A DNA stretch of 64,000 bases, taken from assembly GCA_002392765.1 (NCBI GenBank), contig DGHT01000066.1:1-64000 (forward strand). The letters run 5' to 3'. A program made the position numbers and the translations under genes. Each line of letters starts with the position of its first letter. Positions within the stretch are counted from its first letter, which is position 1. The notes beneath the pieces were generated by a model that was given only the letters and a program-made list of their open reading frames with translations, was not told where the DNA came from and made no database searches. Shown one piece after another: positions 60,678 to 64,000 of the stretch. This stretch comes from Verrucomicrobia bacterium UBA3841 (lineage in GTDB: Bacteria; Verrucomicrobiota; Kiritimatiellia; RFP12; UBA1067).

Positions 60678-62999
60678 ATGAAGACTAGAAACGCACTGAT
60701 GGTTGTGGCGATGACAGTAGCGGCAACCGTATTCGGGCAGGAGCTCGATGAAGCGACGGTCGCGAAAGGCGCCGCGCTTTCGCGCCGCGCGGCGGCGGAG
60801 AGCATGGTGCTGCTGAAGAACGAAAACGGAACGCTGCCGCTCGCTCAAGGCGGAAAGATCGCGCTCTTCGACATTACCGGAAAGTATCGCGCCGGCGGCG
60901 GCGGTTCGTCGGACGTAAAGGCCGTCCGCGTTGTGGACATTCCCTCCGGTTTGAAAGAGGCGGGATTCGTCCTTGATCCGCAGAGCCGCGAGGCGGCCGT
61001 CATGATCATCGAGCGCGCGTCCAGGGAGGGACGCGACAACAGCGAATCGTGGTTCGACCTTTCGGAGAAGGAGCGCGAGACGCTCGCCGGAATCAAGTCT
61101 GCCGGATTCGCGAAAATCGTCGTCGTGTGCAACAGCGGGCACGCGATCAACCTCTCGCCGCTGGCGGAAGATCCGACGGTGGGTGCGATTCTGTGGACAT
61201 GGTATCCGGGCGGCGAAGGCGGTGCGGCTGTCGGCGACATCGTTTCGGGAAAGATCAATCCCTCCGGACGCCTTGCAAGCACGCTGGCGCGCGCCGTCCG
61301 CGACTGGCCGAGCGACAGCGGCTTTGTGGACTATCGCGGTGCCGTGCCGTACGAAGACGACATTTTCGTCGGCTACCGCTATTTCGAGACAATCCCCGGC
61401 GCGAAGGAGAAGGTCGTATATCCGTTCGGGCACGGGCTGAGCTACACGGATTGGAAGGTTGAAGCCTTGGAATGCTGCCAACGTGAAAATGTCGCCAATG
61501 CCAATGTCGCCAATGATCGATTGGCATTGGATATTGGAACTGGCAACACTTCCACAATGGCAGCATTTGCAACCGTCCGCGTCACGAACACCGGTAAGGT
61601 CGCCGGCAAGCGGTCGGTCCTCTGCTATACGTCGCATAAGGGCGGGAAGGCGGAGCATCCGGCGATCGAACTGCGCGCATACGCGAAGACGAAGCTCCTC
61701 GATCCTGGCGAGAGCGAAGAGCTGACGCTTTCCTTCGCAAAGCGCGACCTCGCGTATTTCGACGACGAAGGTGCGAGCGGGAATCCCGGCGCTTGGGTTC
61801 TCGACCAGGGCGAGTACACGGTTCTCGCCGGCGGCTCGGTGCGCGATGTGGTGCCGGTCGGGAGCTTCACGGTCGCCGCGCCGGAAGTGCTGGAGACGCC
61901 CGGCTTCAAGTTGAGGACCGATACGCTGGCGCGCAGGCTGCGGGCGGACGGCTCATATACTGCCGTGCCGCTTGCCTATCCGACGCGTCCCGGGCGACTC
62001 GGGAAGGGCAAGGTCCGCAAGGAGCCCGTGGAAATGCCGTCCGTCACGCTGTACGACGTCGCCGACGGAAAGGCGACGATGGACCAGCTCCTCGACCAGA
62101 TGACGCTCAATGAGATGCTGTTCCTCTGCTACGGGCATCCGAGGGTCGATCCAAACGGCACGGGTTCGATCGGCGCACTGGCGAAGTTCGGCATTTCGGC
62201 TGCGCAGACATGTGACGGTCCCGCAGGGATACGCCGCTCCATCAAGTCGACGTATTTCCCGTGCGCGGCGCTGCTGGCGTCGTCCTTCGACCCCGCGCTG
62301 CTGCGGGAAGTCGGCGATGCCCTGGGTACCGAGGCGGCGGAGACGGACTTCGATATCCTCCTCGCGCCGGGTCTCTGCATACACCGCCATCCGTTGTGCG
62401 GGCGCAACTTCGAGTATTTCAGCGAGGATCCGCTCGTCTCTGGCGTGTCGGCGGCGGAATACGTCAAGGGCGTGCAGTCCCGCGGCGTGGGCGCGACGCT
62501 CAAGCACTTCGCCGGAAACAACCGCGAGGCGACGCGCAGATACGAGAAGGATATCGTCGGCGAGCGGGCGTTCCGCGAGATATACCTGCGCGGATTCGAG
62601 CGCGCCGTCAAAGAGGCGAAGCCGTGGGCGATAATGACGGCCTACAGCGGGATCAACGGCTACAACTGCGGCGAACACTACGGGCTTGTCACCGGCATAC
62701 TGCGCGATGAATGGGGCTTTGACGGAGTCACGATGACGGACTGGTGGACGACTGTCCCTCTCTGGCGAGAGCTTGCGGCCGGCAACGACGTGAAGATGCC
62801 CTCCGACCGCGGCGAAATCGATCGCAAAGCTGCGAAGGAAGGCTTTGGCGTCATGCTCGCCGTGCGTGCGGAAGACGGCGACAACTTGACGGTCGATGCC
62901 GTGCGCACGAGCGCGGCGCGCGTATGCCGCATGGTGATGAAGTCCCGCCGCTTCGCCCGCGAAAAGGCCGCGCGCAGAATACGCCCGGAAGTTAGATGA
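60678..62999 (+). CDS. Exported GH3 glycosidase with permuted domain order
   Basis: 773 residues. Signal peptide: ALMVVAMTVAATVFG. The alpha/beta sandwich comes first (SMVLLKNENGTLPLAQGGKI, GAILWTWYPGGEGGAAVGDI, YPFGHGLSYTDWKVE), then a fibronectin-III-like part, then the TIM barrel (PAGIRRSIKSTYFPCAALLA, HPLCGRNFEYFSEDPLVSGV, LKHFAGNNREATRRY). The nucleophile is Asp688 in VTMTDWW near the C-terminus. This order is the reverse of classical GH3 and is known from permuted gut GH3 enzymes. Residues 265-297 (ECCQRENVANANVAN and on) come from an inserted palindromic element in the FnIII region. ATG 60678 follows AGGAGAAAAGG. Likely a beta-glucosidase, xylosidase or related exo-enzyme. Confidence 0.88.
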   Translation: MKTRNALMVVAMTVAATVFGQELDEATVAKGAALSRRAAAESMVLLKNENGTLPLAQGGKIALFDITGKYRAGGGGSSDVKAVRVVDIPSGLKEAGFVLDPQSREAAVMIIERASREGRDNSESWFDLSEKERETLAGIKSAGFAKIVVVCNSGHAINLSPLAEDPTVGAILWTWYPGGEGGAAVGDIVSGKINPSGRLASTLARAVRDWPSDSGFVDYRGAVPYEDDIFVGYRYFETIPGAKEKVVYPFGHGLSYTDWKVEALECCQRENVANANVANDRLALDIGTGNTSTMAAFATVRVTNTGKVAGKRSVLCYTSHKGGKAEHPAIELRAYAKTKLLDPGESEELTLSFAKRDLAYFDDEGASGNPGAWVLDQGEYTVLAGGSVRDVVPVGSFTVAAPEVLETPGFKLRTDTLARRLRADGSYTAVPLAYPTRPGRLGKGKVRKEPVEMPSVTLYDVADGKATMDQLLDQMTLNEMLFLCYGHPRVDPNGTGSIGALAKFGISAAQTCDGPAGIRRSIKSTYFPCAALLASSFDPALLREVGDALGTEAAETDFDILLAPGLCIHRHPLCGRNFEYFSEDPLVSGVSAAEYVKGVQSRGVGATLKHFAGNNREATRRYEKDIVGERAFREIYLRGFERAVKEAKPWAIMTAYSGINGYNCGEHYGLVTGILRDEWGFDGVTMTDWWTTVPLWRELAAGNDVKMPSDRGEIDRKAAKEGFGVMLAVRAEDGDNLTVDAVRTSAARVCRMVMKSRRFAREKAARRIRPEVR
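61471..61567. repeat. Palindromic (MITE-like) element inserted in frame in the GH3 gene
   Basis: Terminal repeats AATGCTGCCA (61471-61480) and TGGCAGCATT (61558-61567), with an inner CCAATGCCAAT/ATTGGCATTGG pair. Same family as 50430-50550. The frame stays open through it. Confidence 0.75.
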
Positions 63000-63141
63000 A
63001 ATCCGCCGCGAATGCGGCTGGATTTACAGCCTGCGGCTGATGGATTGGCGCGCTGAGCACGCTAGCTGACCGATCTTTGCTGTGAATTGCGCGCTGTCGC
63101 TGCGAGTCTCGCGATGCGGCAGACGGACGCAGTTGATGAAA

Positions 63142-63186
63142 AACCGGTTAAACCGGTTATCCGCGACGTGGATTTTAGGTTATAAT
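63142..63186 (+). promoter_or_regulatory. Tandem palindromic operator and promoter of the GH97 gene
   Basis: AACCGGTT-A-AACCGGTT (63142-63158) lies 39 bp (start to start) upstream of TATAAT (63181-63186), matching the 40 bp at 47501. The -35 is weak. The gap 63000-63141 also has a GCCGC-GAAT-GCGGC hairpin (63005-63018) without a T-run, and no gene. Confidence 0.5.
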
Positions 63187-63224
63187 ATTGTTGTCAAACA
63201 ACTTTCAACGAAGGAATGCGTGAT

Positions 63225-64000
63225 ATGATGCGTCTGATCAAAATAGTTGCCATTGCATCGCTCGCCATCGCTGCAGGCGGCGCGTTCGCGGCGGAGCCGC
63301 AGCTTTGCATGGTCGGCGGATCGACCACGGCCGAATGCAAAGGCGACAGGCTCGCGCCAATGGCCAAGACCTTCAAAGCTGTTTCGCCGGACGGATTGAA
63401 CGAACTGCGCCTTGAAATCGGGGAGAAGGGCATGAAGTATTCCGTCTGGCGGCGCGGCAAGGCGATTGTGGAGCCGACGGGACTGGCGCTCAAGGTCGGC
63501 GGTTCCTGGCTGAACGGACGCGAGGTGTTCGTGCCGGGCACGGAGATGAAATCCGAAACGCGCAAGGTCGAGGGAATGCTTGCAACTCCGATCTACAAAA
63601 AGTCTGCAATCGATCTCGCGGCGAACGAGACAAAGGTCTATTTCGGCGACTGGGCGGTGCGGCTCCACGCGCGCAACGACGGCGTAGCATGGAGGTTCGA
63701 GACGGAGTTTGGCGACAAGCCGCTGCTCGTGACGGCAGAATCGACCACCGTCCGCTTCCCGAAAGACGCGGAGCTTTGCTATACGGTAGCAGATGGTTTC
63801 ATGTCGGGCTGGGAAAAGCCTGCGGTGATTGGACCGGTGGAAAGCGTTCCCGCCGGGCACCCGCAGATTGTGATGACGCCTTTCACGGCGACTGTGGCGG
63901 GGGCGGGTGTTGTCACGGTGACGGAATCCGACCTGCGCGAATATCCGGGGCTCAACTTCTACCGGCGCGAGGGCGAGACCGATACGCTGCGCTCGCGGCA
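63225..64000 (+). CDS. GH97-family glycosidase, N-terminal part (cut by window end)
   Basis: The first 258 residues are visible, and the frame is open at the window edge. A signal peptide (LIKIVAIASLAIAAGGAFA) is followed by the GH97 N-terminal beta-sandwich domain: FKAVSPDGLNELRLEIGEKG, YSVWRRGKAIVEPTGLALKV, VYFGDWAVRLHARNDGVAWR, and the FMSGWEKP and GLNFYRREGETDTLRSR region before the barrel. GH97 enzymes are Ca-dependent alpha-glucosidases or alpha-galactosidases; the catalytic barrel lies outside the window, so specificity cannot be told. ATG 63225 (next to a second ATG) has AAGGA 9 nt upstream. A LacI-like operator precedes its promoter. Confidence 0.8.
   Translation, partial: MMRLIKIVAIASLAIAAGGAFAAEPQLCMVGGSTTAECKGDRLAPMAKTFKAVSPDGLNELRLEIGEKGMKYSVWRRGKAIVEPTGLALKVGGSWLNGREVFVPGTEMKSETRKVEGMLATPIYKKSAIDLAANETKVYFGDWAVRLHARNDGVAWRFETEFGDKPLLVTAESTTVRFPKDAELCYTVADGFMSGWEKPAVIGPVESVPAGHPQIVMTPFTATVAGAGVVTVTESDLREYPGLNFYRREGETDTLRSR

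Overview
The window reads as a chromosomal segment of a GC-rich, Gram-negative, polysaccharide-degrading bacterium of the PVC group, most likely a gut or rumen Kiritimatiellota. This is inferred from content: a complete mre/rod elongasome operon, lptD and lpxK for lipopolysaccharide, XylR-type AraC regulators next to giant LamG-like proteins, and many exported glycosidases with no SusC/SusD pair. No marker gene was compared, so the phylum is an inference.

Layout. 1-850 holds the end of an unidentified gene and a short repeat pair. 851-4885 is a speE-speB-GH9 operon behind a structured leader. 4926-11501 is the first carbohydrate locus: a regulator diverging from a 1382-residue LamG-like protein and a beta-helix protein. 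11603-14288 has a PP-loop protein and an SGNH hydrolase. 14419-25494 is one tightly overlapped envelope operon: mreB, mreC, mreD, mrdA, rodA, rng, lptD, lpxK, yggS. 25535-37240 is the second carbohydrate locus: regulator, five-module exported protein, phosphoesterase, bipartite glycosidase-like protein and GH27 alpha-galactosidase. 37342-41337 on the minus strand carries a GHL10 protein, trmD, a stand-alone coaB and a short KamA-like radical SAM gene. 41327-46056 encodes a polyketide/PUFA-synthase-like pair whose ketosynthase and acyltransferase both lack the usual catalytic residues, but whose phosphopantetheinyl transferase domain looks intact; it starts 6 nt after tRNA-Ser(GCU). nagA (46179-47330) diverges from the third carbohydrate locus (47785-64000): autotransporter-like protein, AAA ATPase, FAD oxidoreductase/beta-helix fusion, GH127/retropepsin/BSP fusion, phosphoesterase, permuted GH3 and the start of a GH97.

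The three carbohydrate loci share a plan. Each opens with a very large exported protein ending in the same short tail (Pro-x-Gly, then hydrophobic residues, Ile and a terminal Arg), followed by exported hydrolases; two have an XylR-type regulator divergent from the head gene. This may be a SusCD-independent equivalent of a polysaccharide utilisation locus, with the tail as a secretion or anchoring signal.

The third locus is genetically restless. It has two families of palindromic elements, some inside coding sequence (one adds about 33 residues to GH3, another supplies the signal peptides of two enzymes), collapsed copies of a phosphoesterase gene, and 7-bp tandem arrays. A 17-bp tandem palindrome recurs at the same distance from the -10 box before the first and last genes of that locus, and many promoters share the extended -10 TGATATAAT.
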